From: Salinicola halimionae
Lineage (GTDB): Bacteria; Pseudomonadota; Gammaproteobacteria; Pseudomonadales; Halomonadaceae
Assembly: GCF_003206065.1 (NCBI RefSeq)
Contig: NZ_PZJQ01000004.1
Coordinates: forward strand, 133,554-197,553
Reading direction: 5' to 3'
Length of the DNA stretch: 64,000 nt
The notes under the pieces: generated by a model
Databases searched by the model: none
What the model was told of the DNA's origin: nothing
Seen by the model: the letters and a program-made list of their open reading frames with translations, nothing else
Translations under genes and position numbers: made by a program
Shown here: positions 1 through 10,131 of the stretch, piece by piece
Numbering within the stretch: position 1 is the stretch's first letter
Layout: the number at the start of each line of letters is the position of its first letter

Positions 1-312
1 GGGCTTACAGATATAGTCATCGGCGCCCAGTTCGAGCCCCAACAGACGATCGACCTCTTCGACACGAGCGGTCAGCATGATCACCGGTATCGTGGGGAAC
101 CGTTCGCGGATCTGGCGACATAGCGTGAGGCCATCGGTACCAGGCAGCATCAGATCCAGCAGTATCAGCATCGGCTGGTTCTCTTCCAGCCACTCCATCA
201 CGGCATTGCCGTGATCGATGTGATCCGAGGCGTAGCCGCTCTTCGATAGATAGTCGGCGACCAGGCGCGCGATCTTGGGTTCATCTTCGACGATCAGAAT
301 GGGGTCGTTCAT
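1..312 (-). CDS. baeR: BaeR-like OmpR-family response regulator, receiver domain (3' end off the window)
   Basis: The first 104 codons of a response regulator are present; the rest lies beyond the window edge. The translation starts [17 protein letters not shown] and carries the acidic pair E-D near residue 10, the phospho-acceptor Asp in [14 protein letters not shown], the conserved Thr in VIMLTAR and the Lys in GADDYICKP, which together define an intact receiver domain. The stretch [20 protein letters not shown] closely resembles E. coli BaeR. The DNA-binding winged helix is expected downstream but cannot be seen. A kinase gene follows on the same strand after a 15-base gap counted from this start; since both are on the minus strand the kinase is transcribed first. 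Role inferred from the family: envelope-stress transcription factor phosphorylated by the neighbouring kinase. Confidence 0.88.
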   Translation of the reverse strand, partial: MNDPILIVEDEPKIARLVADYLSKSGYASDHIDHGNAVMEWLEENQPMLILLDLMLPGTDGLTLCRQIRERFPTIPVIMLTARVEEVDRLLGLELGADDYICKP

Positions 313-327
313 CAAGCCGGCTCCAGG

Positions 328-1923
328 TCAGTTGGCATGACTGCCGTATTTATCGGGTCGTTCCTTGGTTCGATCTCGGACGCGCTCGTCGGAGCGTTCC
401 TGGGCAAGCCCCGGAAACGATTCGGCTCCCACGTCGGCCGGTACGTTGTCGGGAAGATCCAGCGGGAAGGTCAACGTCCAACGCAGGCCGCTCAGCGATG
501 AGGTAGACGGGATCAGAGTGCCGCCTTGAGCCTCGATCAGCGCGCGGGCGATCGATAGACCCAGGCCGCTCCCCCCGCTCCGACGATTGCGCGATCCCTC
601 GACTCGGTAGAGGCGCTCGGTAAGGCGGGGGAGTTCGTCGTCAGACACGCCCGGCGCCGTATCTTCCCAGGTGACTTCCGCTCGATTGTCATGGCGTTTC
701 AGCGTGACTCGCAGCGTGCCGGGGCTGTCGGTGTAGGCAATGGTGTTGGACAGCAGATTGTCCCAGAGCTGGCGGAGCCGCTGATTGTCGGCACGCACCC
801 ACAGTGATTCAGTTTCCAGCTGCAGGGAAAGCCCGTGGCCTTCCAGACGCGCCTGGCTGTCGTCGAGCCGCTGTTCCAGCGACTCCTTGAGATCCACCGG
901 AACGAGATGCATATCCAGCGCGCCAGCGTCGCTCTGGGCCAACAGGCGCAGATCCTCGACCAGATGACCGAGCTGATCGACTTCCTGCTGCAACGATCCG
1001 AGGTTATCCGCCGACAGCGGTCTCACGCCGTCCTGCATGGCCTCGATTTCGCCGCGCAGCACCGCCAGCGGCGTGCGCAGTTCATGAGCGATATCGGCGA
1101 CCCAGCGCTGGCGGGCGCGGCGATTGGCCTCGAGCGTCTCGGCAAGCTGATTGAAGTCCGCGGAGAGACGGGAGAGCTCGTCGCGGCCGCGTTCGGAAAG
1201 GCGCACGCTGTAATCCCCGAGGGTCAAGCGGCGAGTGGCCAGGGTCATGAGACGGGCGCGGCGACCCAGCCACCAGGCCAGTCCGCCCGCCAGCAGCAGC
1301 GAGGTGAGGAACAGCGAGCCGACGATGATGGTCAGATTGCGCTGCTGACGCTCGAGAAAGATCTGATCCATGCGCGCCATCAGCCGCTCCGGCGGGAGGT
1401 AGCCCAACTGACCGACCAGCTTGTCGCCACTGCGGATCGGCACGAAGTGCGGTTCCGGCGGGGGAGGCATATCCAGATCGAGGTCCTGGGGGGGCGGCTT
1501 GAGCAGCGGCTCGCCGATGACCGGGTTGCTCAGTTCATCGAGCAGCACGTAACCGCGCGCATCGGAAAACTGGCGGTCGATTCCGCTGGGGGGACGTCTC
1601 TCGCTCGACCAGAGCTGGCTGCGGACCAGGCTTTGCCAGGCGCGGGGGTTATCGCGTAGCCACTGCCAGCTGCCGCGCTGAGTCCACTGTTCGCCCAGCG
1701 CGTTGGCCAGCGTCTCGGCACGCGTCGACTGGCTGCGTTCGAGATAGTTGACGAAACCTTCGTCCAGACTGCGCGAGACGAACACGAATACCAGCCCGCT
1801 GATCAGCACATTGGTGATCAGAATGATGGCGAAGAGCTTGATGCTGAGACGTGATAGTCGTGGCCAGTCACGTCGGCTGCTGAGCGATAAAGACATGGGG
1901 CTTGGCTTTTTCACGGGTGGCAT
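328..1923 (-). CDS. baeS: BaeS-like membrane sensor histidine kinase
   Basis: 531-residue inner-membrane sensor kinase. Visible order: cytoplasmic N-terminus, first membrane segment about 29-50, periplasmic sensor about 51-196 with a proline-rich stretch (QDLDLDMPPPPEP), second membrane segment about 197-219, HAMP about 220-270, HisKA with phospho-acceptor His280 in VADIAHELRTPLAVLRGE, and HATPase_c with N-box around N389/N393, G1 motif DTAPGV (about 421) and G2 GGSGLGL (about 450). The APGV variant of the G1 box and the AVLRGEIEAMQDGVRP sequence after the His box are typical of BaeS. It should autophosphorylate and pass phosphate to the regulator that follows. Met1 and Met10 are both possible starts and neither has a strong ribosome-binding site. 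A hydrophilic tail of about 35 residues after the catalytic domain is variable in this family. Confidence 0.88.
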   Translation of the reverse strand: MPPVKKPSPMSLSLSSRRDWPRLSRLSIKLFAIILITNVLISGLVFVFVSRSLDEGFVNYLERSQSTRAETLANALGEQWTQRGSWQWLRDNPRAWQSLVRSQLWSSERRPPSGIDRQFSDARGYVLLDELSNPVIGEPLLKPPPQDLDLDMPPPPEPHFVPIRSGDKLVGQLGYLPPERLMARMDQIFLERQQRNLTIIVGSLFLTSLLLAGGLAWWLGRRARLMTLATRRLTLGDYSVRLSERGRDELSRLSADFNQLAETLEANRRARQRWVADIAHELRTPLAVLRGEIEAMQDGVRPLSADNLGSLQQEVDQLGHLVEDLRLLAQSDAGALDMHLVPVDLKESLEQRLDDSQARLEGHGLSLQLETESLWVRADNQRLRQLWDNLLSNTIAYTDSPGTLRVTLKRHDNRAEVTWEDTAPGVSDDELPRLTERLYRVEGSRNRRSGGSGLGLSIARALIEAQGGTLIPSTSSLSGLRWTLTFPLDLPDNVPADVGAESFPGLAQERSDERVRDRTKERPDKYGSHAN

Positions 1924-2062
1924 CGATCTCTAGAGTGTGGTGCAAGGCGAGGCAACGACGGTTCAGGCAATAGGCAAACATTGTGGAGATTGCCGCACCG
2001 GCTGTCGGCTTTCCAGCAACGGATGGTGCGGGGAGCGAATGCACAGACGGACATCAGGATGA

Positions 2063-2593
2063 TCAGCACTTGTCGGCGCGGGAAATCCAACGATCGCCCC
2101 AGCAGAAGTCAGCCGCCCAATGGGGCTGGTCGGTCGCGTCGAAGGTCGCCCACATCTCACCGAAAGTGCGACCAGTGATCGGGTGTCGATGAGAGGGCAG
2201 CAGTTCGGCCAGTGGGTGGAGTACGAAGGCGTAGCGAGTGATGTCCTCGCGCGGCAGACGGGCTTCGCCGTGACATCCGACGACATCGCCCCATAACAGC
2301 ACGTCGATATCCAGCGTCCGGGCAATGAACTTGGCAGGCCCTGGTGGGCGGCCGTTATCCCGTTCGATGCGTTTGCAGTGGTCGGTAATGGCGCTCGGCG
2401 ACAGCTCGGTGTCGAACGCTACGATCAGATTATAGAACGGTCGATCGTCGTCGAAGCCGACTGCCGGGCTTTCGAAGACCCGGGAACATCGCAGCGATTC
2501 CTTGCCGGCGAGTTCCGTCAGTGCATCCAGTGCACGACATAGATGTCGCTGACGCTGGATATTGCTGCCCAATCCGAGAACGACCAGAGCCAT
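2063..2593 (-). CDS. folK: 2-amino-4-hydroxy-6-hydroxymethyldihydropteridine diphosphokinase (HPPK)
   Basis: Transfers pyrophosphate from ATP to 6-hydroxymethyl-7,8-dihydropterin in folate synthesis, in the cytosol. The 176-residue product begins MALVVLGLGSNI and carries the HPPK signature RTLDIDVLLWGD followed by LPREDITRYAFVLHPLAEL; these hold the substrate- and Mg-binding Asp residues and the conserved loop. Length is normal for the family, with a tail of about 25 residues. The ATG at 2591-2593 overlaps the folB stop by one base (TGATG), which implies translational coupling; a TTG one codon upstream is less likely. Folding folB and folK into a coupled pair puts two consecutive steps of the pathway under one transcript. 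Confidence 0.9.
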   Translation of the reverse strand: MALVVLGLGSNIQRQRHLCRALDALTELAGKESLRCSRVFESPAVGFDDDRPFYNLIVAFDTELSPSAITDHCKRIERDNGRPPGPAKFIARTLDIDVLLWGDVVGCHGEARLPREDITRYAFVLHPLAELLPSHRHPITGRTFGEMWATFDATDQPHWAADFCWGDRWISRADKC

Positions 2594-2946
2594 CAATCGA
2601 CACTGCGTTCGATACGCACGCCCACAGTGCGCGCGGCTGCCACAGCGCCCGGTTTGCGGACGGTCACGCGCAGCTGGCGGATGCCGAATTCATCGATCAG
2701 TATCGCCGCCACGCGTTCGGCGAAGGTCTCGACCAGGCCGTGGGCATTGGTATCGGCGTAGGTCGTCAGGCGCTGGCAGATGGCAGCGTAGTCCAGCGTC
2801 TTGGTGAGGTCGTCCTCTCGAGCGGCGGGGCGGATGTCGGTGCCCAGCTCCAGGTCAAGCTCCAGGCGCTGGCGCACCGTACGCTCCCAGTCGTAGACGC
2901 CGATCACTGTCTCCAGGTTCAAGCCCTCGATCAATATCTGATCCAC
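2593..2946 (-). CDS. folB: dihydroneopterin aldolase
   Basis: Cleaves 7,8-dihydroneopterin to 6-hydroxymethyl-dihydropterin and glycolaldehyde, the step just before FolK. The 117-residue protein has the family pattern near the N-terminus (IGVYDWERTVRQRLELDLEL, with the substrate-binding Glu-rich start), a central LDYAAICQRL and the C-terminal VTVRKPGAV with the catalytic Lys. Size fits the octameric FolB family. The start is GTG (2944-2946), preceded by a GAGGA ribosome-binding sequence at a six-base gap. It is the first gene of the folB-folK pair and is divergent from plsY, with a 160-base shared upstream region. Confidence 0.9.
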   Translation of the reverse strand: MDQILIEGLNLETVIGVYDWERTVRQRLELDLELGTDIRPAAREDDLTKTLDYAAICQRLTTYADTNAHGLVETFAERVAAILIDEFGIRQLRVTVRKPGAVAAARTVGVRIERSVD

Positions 2947-3106
2947 GCAATGTCCTCGTCAGCAGCGGGTCTTATTGGCGGCCGGTCTTGTCGGCAATGA
3001 GACGTGTCGATCGAGGCCCCGGCCAAGGTGGCGTCGATTGTACGCGATGAGAGTGGCAGAATCAGGGCCTCTCGATGATGCCCGGCCCGCGCCAACAAGG
3101 AGATTG

Positions 3107-3892
3107 ATGCCTTTGCCCTCGGTCCTCGTTACCGGTCTGCTGATGGTGGCCGGCTACTTGAGCGGTTCGCTGCTTGGCGCGATCTGGGTCTGTCGTGCCT
3201 GGGGCTTGCGGGATCCGCGCCTTGCCGGATCCGGGAATCCGGGGTTCTCCAATGTGCTGCGAGCGTTTGGCTGGCGGCCGGCGCTGCTGACGCTGATCGT
3301 CGATGCGGTCAAGGGCATGCCGGTGCTGTGGTTGTCGGGCGCGCTGTCGTTGTCGGTCTGGGCACAGGGGCTGGTGGGACTTGGCGTGCTGATCGGGCAT
3401 AGCTGCCCGGTCTGGCATCGAGGGCGCGGTGGCAAGGCGGTGGCCAGTGCTTTCGGTGTGCTGCTGATGCTGGCGACGCCGGTCGCTCTGATCTGCGCCC
3501 TGTGCTGGTTCCTGCTGGCCTGGCGCGTGCGCACCGCGGCGGTGGCCTCGCTAGCGACGGCGCTGATGGCACCGCTGTTGAGTTACTGGCTGGCGCCACC
3601 GATGACGGGCGTCATCTGCGTGTTCTCGATGCTGGTGCTGGCAAGGCACGCCTGGAACATCCGCCTGTGGCAGGAGCGGCGTCGCGAGACTCCGGAGCCG
3701 GCGCTGGCCGACGTTTTCGGCTCCGATCCTTTTGCCACCAGTCCTTTTCCCACTGGTTCTTGCGATGAAGACGACGCGCGACGCGATCGTCGAAATTTTG
3801 TCACGGGCAGTGCCGGCTCTCGAAAGGCTGAGCCAGAGAAGGCTGAGCCAGAGAAGGCTGAGCCAGGGGAGACTAGGCCGCGGGAGGAGTGA
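3107..3892 (+). CDS. plsY: glycerol-3-phosphate acyltransferase PlsY with a repetitive C-terminal tail
   Basis: Acylates sn-glycerol-3-phosphate from acyl-phosphate, the first step of phospholipid synthesis, in the inner membrane. The start ATG at 3107 has AAGGAGA four bases upstream. The first 200 or so residues are hydrophobic with several membrane segments and carry the three PlsY motifs: [23 protein letters not shown], and [18 protein letters not shown]. The family usually ends near 200 residues; this one has 261, with a polar tail rich in Asp, Arg, Glu and Lys. The end of the tail is built by three 15-bp tandem repeats encoding KAEPE units. The last 20 bases overlap the end of tsaD on the other strand. 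The tail is not expected to be catalytic. Confidence 0.9.
   Translation: MPLPSVLVTGLLMVAGYLSGSLLGAIWVCRAWGLRDPRLAGSGNPGFSNVLRAFGWRPALLTLIVDAVKGMPVLWLSGALSLSVWAQGLVGLGVLIGHSCPVWHRGRGGKAVASAFGVLLMLATPVALICALCWFLLAWRVRTAAVASLATALMAPLLSYWLAPPMTGVICVFSMLVLARHAWNIRLWQERRRETPEPALADVFGSDPFATSPFPTGSCDEDDARRDRRNFVTGSAGSRKAEPEKAEPEKAEPGETRPREE
3824..3868 (+). repeat. three 15-bp tandem repeats in the plsY 3' end
   Basis: Three head-to-tail copies of AAGGCTGAGCCAGAG (3824-3838, 3839-3853, 3854-3868) differ only by one base in the last copy. The unit is a multiple of three, so copy-number change would keep the plsY frame; each unit encodes K-A-E-P-E. The array stops four bases before the tsaD stop codon on the opposite strand. 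Confidence 0.95.
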
Positions 3893-4901
3893 GCTCGGCC
3901 AGTGGCCAGCGCGGACGAGGTTGCAGAGTCTGGCTGCGTTGGCCAGCAGCGAGGCGTTGCGCACCGGCATAGGCGATCATCGCGCCGTTATCGGTGCAGA
4001 AGCGCCCCCGCGGATAGAAAGCCCTGGCGCCCAGCTTGGCAAGTGCGGCATCCAGTATTTCACGTAGGCGCCGGTTGGCACTGACGCCACCGGCGACCAC
4101 CAGCCGTTCTCGACCACTCTCCTTGAGGGCACGCCGACATTTGATCACCAGAGTATCGACGACGGCGTCCTCGAAGGCACGGGCGACGTCGGCGCGTGCC
4201 TGGTCGTCGAGTGCATCCTGTTCGCGAAGATGGCGCAGCGCAGTCAAAGTGTGAGTCTTGAGTCCCGAAAAGCTGAAATCGAGCCCCGGCCTGTCGGTCA
4301 TCGGTCGGGGAAAGCGGAAGCGTTCGCTGCGACCCCGCTCGGCCAGTGCGGCGACCTGAGGGCCGCCGGGGTAGGGCAGACCGAGCATCTTGGCGACCTT
4401 GTCGAAGGCCTCGCCGGCCGCGTCGTCGACCGACTCCCCCAGCAGCCGGTAGTCGCCGAGGCCGCGAACATCGACCAGTTGGGTATGACCGCCTGAGACC
4501 AGCAGGGCAACGAACGGAAATGCCGGCGGGTTCTCTTCCAGCATCGGTGCCAGCAGGTGCCCTTCCATGTGATGCACGCCCAGCACCGGAATATCGAGCG
4601 CGCGAGCCATGCCGTGTGCGGTGCAGGCGCCGACCATCAGCGCGCCGACCAGCCCGGGACCGGCGGTGTACGCGATGGCATCCAGATCGTGCTTGGTCAG
4701 CCCGGCGTCGCCGAGCACCTGGTCGACCAGCGGCAGCAGCTTGCGGGTGTGATCGCGAGAGGCCAGCTCCGGCACCACACCGCCAAATTCGGCGTGCAGT
4801 GCAATCTGGCTGTAAAGCGCGTCGGCCAGCAAGCCAACGTCGGTGTCGTAAAGAGCGACGCCGGTTTCGTCGCAGGAAGTTTCGATGCCCAGCACGCGCA
4901 T
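3873..4901 (-). CDS. tsaD: tRNA N6-threonylcarbamoyladenosine synthase subunit TsaD
   Basis: Transfers threonylcarbamoyl from TC-AMP to A37 of ANN-decoding tRNAs, with TsaB and TsaE. The 342-residue protein starts [14 protein letters not shown], the usual family start. It contains the metal-binding HHMEGH motif ([15 protein letters not shown]), [14 protein letters not shown], and [14 protein letters not shown]. The open frame extends 23 codons further upstream, but homologous sequence begins at MRVLGIE, so 4901 is chosen. It is divergent from rpsU, the classical gammaproteobacterial arrangement. Its stop falls inside the plsY coding region on the other strand (20-bp convergent overlap). Confidence 0.94.
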   Translation of the reverse strand: MRVLGIETSCDETGVALYDTDVGLLADALYSQIALHAEFGGVVPELASRDHTRKLLPLVDQVLGDAGLTKHDLDAIAYTAGPGLVGALMVGACTAHGMARALDIPVLGVHHMEGHLLAPMLEENPPAFPFVALLVSGGHTQLVDVRGLGDYRLLGESVDDAAGEAFDKVAKMLGLPYPGGPQVAALAERGRSERFRFPRPMTDRPGLDFSFSGLKTHTLTALRHLREQDALDDQARADVARAFEDAVVDTLVIKCRRALKESGRERLVVAGGVSANRRLREILDAALAKLGARAFYPRGRFCTDNGAMIAYAGAQRLAAGQRSQTLQPRPRWPLAELTPPAA

Positions 4902-4964
4902 AGTCGGATGTCCGTCGAGGTCGGGATGCGGAAGGTGCGCTAGTTTACGCTGCCGAAAAGTCAT

Positions 4965-4993
4965 TTGCATTGGTTAGGGGGCGGGACTAGAAT
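4965..4993 (+). promoter_or_regulatory. sigma-70 promoter of the rpsU-dnaG-rpoD operon
   Basis: TTGCAT (4965-4970), 17-base spacer, TAGAAT (4988-4993). It lies in the tsaD-rpsU divergent region, about 235 bases before the rpsU start, so transcripts would have a long leader. The leader contains two copies of GGTTGCGnnnCGAAAGG (5112-5128 and 5166-5182). I see nothing else convincing in the 4902-5229 gap. Confidence 0.6.
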
Positions 4994-5229
4994 GCTCTGC
5001 TCTGCAGGACTGGGTCGTGCGCCTTCAACACGTTCTCGGCTGTCTATCCGGAAAGATCTGGGTCATGACGACTCGAATCTAGCTGGAAAGAACCGGACCG
5101 GGTAAATCCGAGGTTGCGACGCGAAAGGTATTCATGCCCTTCGTAGCGTGGTTTCGAGTATCTCGGGTTGCGCGTCGAAAGGGGCGTGCGTTCAAACCGA
5201 ACTCAATTCCCAAGGTAGGTGAGTGCTTC

Positions 5230-5445
5230 ATGCCCGCTGTTAAAGTACGTGATAACGAGCCGTTCGACGTCGCGCTGCGTCGCTTCAAACGCTCCTGCGA
5301 AAAAGCCGGAGTTCTTTCTGAAGTCCGCCGTCGCGAAACTTACGAAAAGCCCACTGCGGTTCGCAAGCGTAAAGCTGCTGCTGCGGTGAAGCGTCACGCC
5401 AAGAAGTTGCAGCGTGAGCGTAAGCGTTTCGAACGCTTGTATTGA
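5230..5445 (+). CDS. rpsU: 30S ribosomal protein S21
   Basis: 71-residue basic protein of the small ribosomal subunit, required for initiation with many mRNAs. The sequence [19 protein letters not shown] followed by [17 protein letters not shown] and a Lys/Arg-rich tail is the S21 family from end to end. The frame is open for 32 codons upstream, but the start at 5230 is fixed by the conserved N-terminus and a purine-rich AGGTGAG ahead of it. It is the first gene of the rpsU-dnaG-rpoD macromolecular-synthesis operon. A hairpin terminator follows, so dnaG must be reached by read-through or by a further promoter. Confidence 0.97.
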   Translation: MPAVKVRDNEPFDVALRRFKRSCEKAGVLSEVRRRETYEKPTAVRKRKAAAAVKRHAKKLQRERKRFERLY

Positions 5446-5486
5446 TCCGTACTGTGGGTGACTTCGGTCACTCCAGAGGGACGATC

Positions 5487-5520
5487 AAACGGCCGCCGTT
5501 CAGGTGGCCGTTTGTTTTTG
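5487..5520 (+). terminator. rho-independent terminator/attenuator between rpsU and dnaG
   Basis: Stem AAACGGCC-g-CC pairs with GG-t-GGCCGTTT around a short loop, followed by GTTTTTG. A partial terminator after rpsU is the known E. coli design that gives high S21 and low primase. Confidence 0.85.
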
Positions 5521-5654
5521 TCCCGCTACCATTTGTCGAAAACGGCACCCAGGCAACATTTTCCTGACGGTTCTCTCTTCACGACAGACATTGCAGCGCT
5601 GGGCCCATTGTCACGGCCTGCCTGCAGCCGGATTCTCCAGAGCGTCCCGACGAT

Positions 5655-7580
5655 ATGGCCGGACAGATTTCTCAGCGCTTCATCGATGATTTGTTGTCTC
5701 GTACCGATATTGTCGATGTGATCTCCGAGCGCGTGCAGCTCAAGAAGAGTGGTCGCAACCATAGCGGCCTGTGCCCGTTTCATCAGGAAAATTCTCCGTC
5801 GTTTACCGTGAGCCATGACAAGCAGTTCTACCACTGCTTCGGCTGCAGCGCTCACGGCAATGCCCTGCGTTTCCTGATGGAGTTCGACAATTTGCGCTTT
5901 CCTGAAGCCGTCGAGCAGCTCGCTTCACGGGCAGGCATGCAGGTCGAGCGGGATGGCGGCGAGGATCCGGGGGCGCGTCAGCGCCAGCAGAAACGCGAGG
6001 AAGGCGTCAACCTGCTGGAGTTGGCCTCACGCTTCTTCCGAGAGAGGCTGGCGCTGGGGGGCGGGCGTCAGGCCAGGGAGTATCTCGATCGTCGCGGTCT
6101 GAGCCAGGAGGTCATTCGCGATTTCGGTGTCGGCTACGCCGAGGACGAGTGGGAGTCGCTCAAGCGATACCTGCTCGAGCAGGGAGTCAGCGAAGCAGTC
6201 CAGGTTGAATACGGGCTGCTGGTGCACCGTGAAGAAACCGGTCGCACCTATGATCGTTTTCGTGACCGGGTGATGTTCCCGATTCGCGATTGGAAAGGCC
6301 GCACCATTGCGTTTGGTGGTCGAGTGCTGGGAGATGCCAAGCCCAAGTATCTCAATTCGCCGGAAACGCCGGTCTTCCACAAGGGGCGCGAGCTCTACGG
6401 ACTGTTCGAGGCGCGTCAGGCCAATCGCCAACTTTCTCGCGTGCTGGTGGTCGAGGGCTACATGGATGTCGTCGCGCTGGCACAGTTCGGGATCCGCAAT
6501 GCCTGTGCCACGTTGGGCACGGCGCTGACCACGGACCACCTGCAGCGTCTGTTTCGGCTGGTGGACGAAGTGGTGTTCTGCTTTGACGGCGACAACGCTG
6601 GGCGGCAGGCGGCACGTCGCTCGCTGCAGACCGCATTGCCGTCGATGATCGATGGCCGTCAGGTACGCTTCCTGTTTCTGCCCGACGGGGAGGATCCGGA
6701 TACGTTGATTCGCCAGGAGGGTCAGGAGGCATTCGAGAATCGAGTGACCTGCGCCAGCCCGCTGTCGGAATTTCTGTTCGAGCAAGCGGCCGAGGGGCAT
6801 GATCTCAAGCAGGTGGAAGGGCGGGAGCGTTTCGTCACCGCGGTGCTCGAGGCTCTCAAGCGCCTTCCCGAGGGCGTACTCAAATCCCTGCTGGTCAGGG
6901 AACTGTCGGTTCGAAGCGGCATCGAACAGTCACATTTCGTCGATTGGCTGACGACGCATGCCGAATCCGTGTCACGTCAGACGATGGCGCCGGATGCCGG
7001 TGGCTACGAGGCCCTGATGGCGGTGGCAGAAGATGACGTCGGAATGGTTTCAGACGCCGGCGAGACGGTCGATAAGAGACAACATTCGGCAAGATCGCGC
7101 GCGTATCCGGCATCTCGCTCAGGAACTGCTACGCTTTCCCTGAGCATTCCGGCTCGGATATTGCATCTACTGCTGCATGAGCCGGGATTGGCCGATAGAT
7201 TGCCGGAAACGCTCGACTGGTGCCCGATGGAGGCGCCAGATGGTCGTTTGTGCCGCGAAGTGGTGCAGTTATTGCGCGCTGGGCGTTACCGCAGTCCTCA
7301 GGTGTTACTGGCGCACTTTCACGGTAGCACCGACGGCGAGCGCCTCGATCAACTGGCGCGTCGTGAACTGGCCATCCCGCGCGATGTCCGACCCAGCGAG
7401 CTGGACAATTGGGTGCGCTATCTGCAGCGCGAGAGCGAGCGCTTGAGTCCGGTCGAAGAGTATCGTCACTTGCTGGAAAAAAGCCGTCAGCCGGGTGCGC
7501 TAAGTAGTGACGAGAAGCAGCGGCTGCGAGAGCTTATTGGAAGGCTGGCGACCGGCGGTTCCGGCTCCAATGCAGGGTAG
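5655..7580 (+). CDS. dnaG: DNA primase DnaG
   Basis: Synthesises RNA primers at the replication fork. The 641-residue product has the zinc-binding domain with C40, H43, C61 and C64 (CPFHQ...CFGC), spaced as in E. coli. The central RNA polymerase core includes the TOPRIM metal site VVEGYMDVVALAQ and VVFCFDGDNAGRQAARRSL. The C-terminal helicase-interaction domain contains the stretch NWVRYLQRESERL and would bind DnaB, whose gene is at 41418 in this window. Residues about 430-500 form a variable linker. The ATG at 5655 has a poor ribosome-binding site, in keeping with low primase expression. It follows rpsU and precedes rpoD. Confidence 0.96.
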   Translation: MAGQISQRFIDDLLSRTDIVDVISERVQLKKSGRNHSGLCPFHQENSPSFTVSHDKQFYHCFGCSAHGNALRFLMEFDNLRFPEAVEQLASRAGMQVERDGGEDPGARQRQQKREEGVNLLELASRFFRERLALGGGRQAREYLDRRGLSQEVIRDFGVGYAEDEWESLKRYLLEQGVSEAVQVEYGLLVHREETGRTYDRFRDRVMFPIRDWKGRTIAFGGRVLGDAKPKYLNSPETPVFHKGRELYGLFEARQANRQLSRVLVVEGYMDVVALAQFGIRNACATLGTALTTDHLQRLFRLVDEVVFCFDGDNAGRQAARRSLQTALPSMIDGRQVRFLFLPDGEDPDTLIRQEGQEAFENRVTCASPLSEFLFEQAAEGHDLKQVEGRERFVTAVLEALKRLPEGVLKSLLVRELSVRSGIEQSHFVDWLTTHAESVSRQTMAPDAGGYEALMAVAEDDVGMVSDAGETVDKRQHSARSRAYPASRSGTATLSLSIPARILHLLLHEPGLADRLPETLDWCPMEAPDGRLCREVVQLLRAGRYRSPQVLLAHFHGSTDGERLDQLARRELAIPRDVRPSELDNWVRYLQRESERLSPVEEYRHLLEKSRQPGALSSDEKQRLRELIGRLATGGSGSNAG

Positions 7581-7806
7581 AGTGAAAGGTTGAGGGTTAG
7601 AGAAGGTGTCAGACGTCGAATGGCGTCGCGAAATTTGGACTACCAAGGCAGGGAAGCGTGAAGTGGTCAATCAGTGAGGTTATCAACCGAGAGCGCGGTC
7701 GAAAAGGTTGAAATGGCGGCGATCGCCACCAAATAGGTTAACCAAGCACACTAGCACACCTGGCAGGCAAGGTAATAGAAGCTGGCAGCAAAAAGCGGGG
7801 GCGCGC

Positions 7807-7812
7807 TATACT
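7807..7812 (+). promoter_or_regulatory. possible -10 element upstream of rpoD
   Basis: TATACT lies 68 bases before the rpoD start in the 299-base dnaG-rpoD gap. No good -35 hexamer is seen at 16-18 bases, so this is a weak call. An internal promoter for rpoD would match the E. coli operon, which has one for stress. The remainder of the gap (7581-7806) shows no gene. Confidence 0.3.
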
Positions 7813-7879
7813 AGTCGGCTTTTGGGCGGCGCGCTGTCATCCCCAGGTGCTTCATTCTTCTTCGTCGAGTAGGGTTTCT

Positions 7880-9727
<1,848 letters not shown>

Positions 9728-9758
9728 GCGTGAAGCCTTATCACGGGCACGAGCGACG

Positions 9759-9792
9759 AGCCCCGCCAACCGATAGGTTGGCGGGGCTTTTG
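9759..9792 (+). terminator. rho-independent terminator of rpoD
   Basis: A perfect 13-bp stem AGCCCCGCCAACC / GGTTGGCGGGGCT with loop GATA is followed directly by TTT and a further T-rich base run. Confidence 0.93.
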
Positions 9793-10131
9793 TCATTATG
9801 AGGCGGACGGTAGCGACGGGAACGTGAATATCCTGGGTACTGCGACTGATTCGAAATCGGTGGGAACCTTACTGCCGAGTACTTCTCGAACTCATCTGCG
9901 TAATGACGAGGGGGCTTAACGCTCGCCCCCTCGCCGCTCCCCCTCTCGTTGACGCCACAGACCGGCGAAACCCTGAGCACTGAATCGATCAACTCGGGTC
10001 GGCGCAAAAGGGCATCCTGCCCAGCGCGCCTCTTGCGACATCCATGTCGCAAGCCCCGGTTGAACGATTCATCGCTCAGCGCCGGCCTGAATAGGCGTCG
10101 CTGGGTGGCGGGATCGAAATGAGTCGCTTAC
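9793..10131. other. intergenic region between rpoD and the crbS-like gene
   Basis: No convincing gene. It holds one perfect 9-bp inverted repeat, CGAGGGGGC (9907-9915) and GCCCCCTCG (9925-9933), with a nine-base loop. No T-run follows on either strand, so it is a stable hairpin rather than a clear terminator; it may still end transcripts of the convergent minus-strand gene. Confidence 0.5.

Noticed and set aside
3824-3868. CRISPR-like array
   Set aside because: Repeats are contiguous 15-mers in a coding region without spacers.
9741-10052. 103-codon minus-strand frame after rpoD
   Set aside because: Runs through the rpoD terminator and the 9907-9933 hairpin; Arg/Pro/Ser-rich shadow character.
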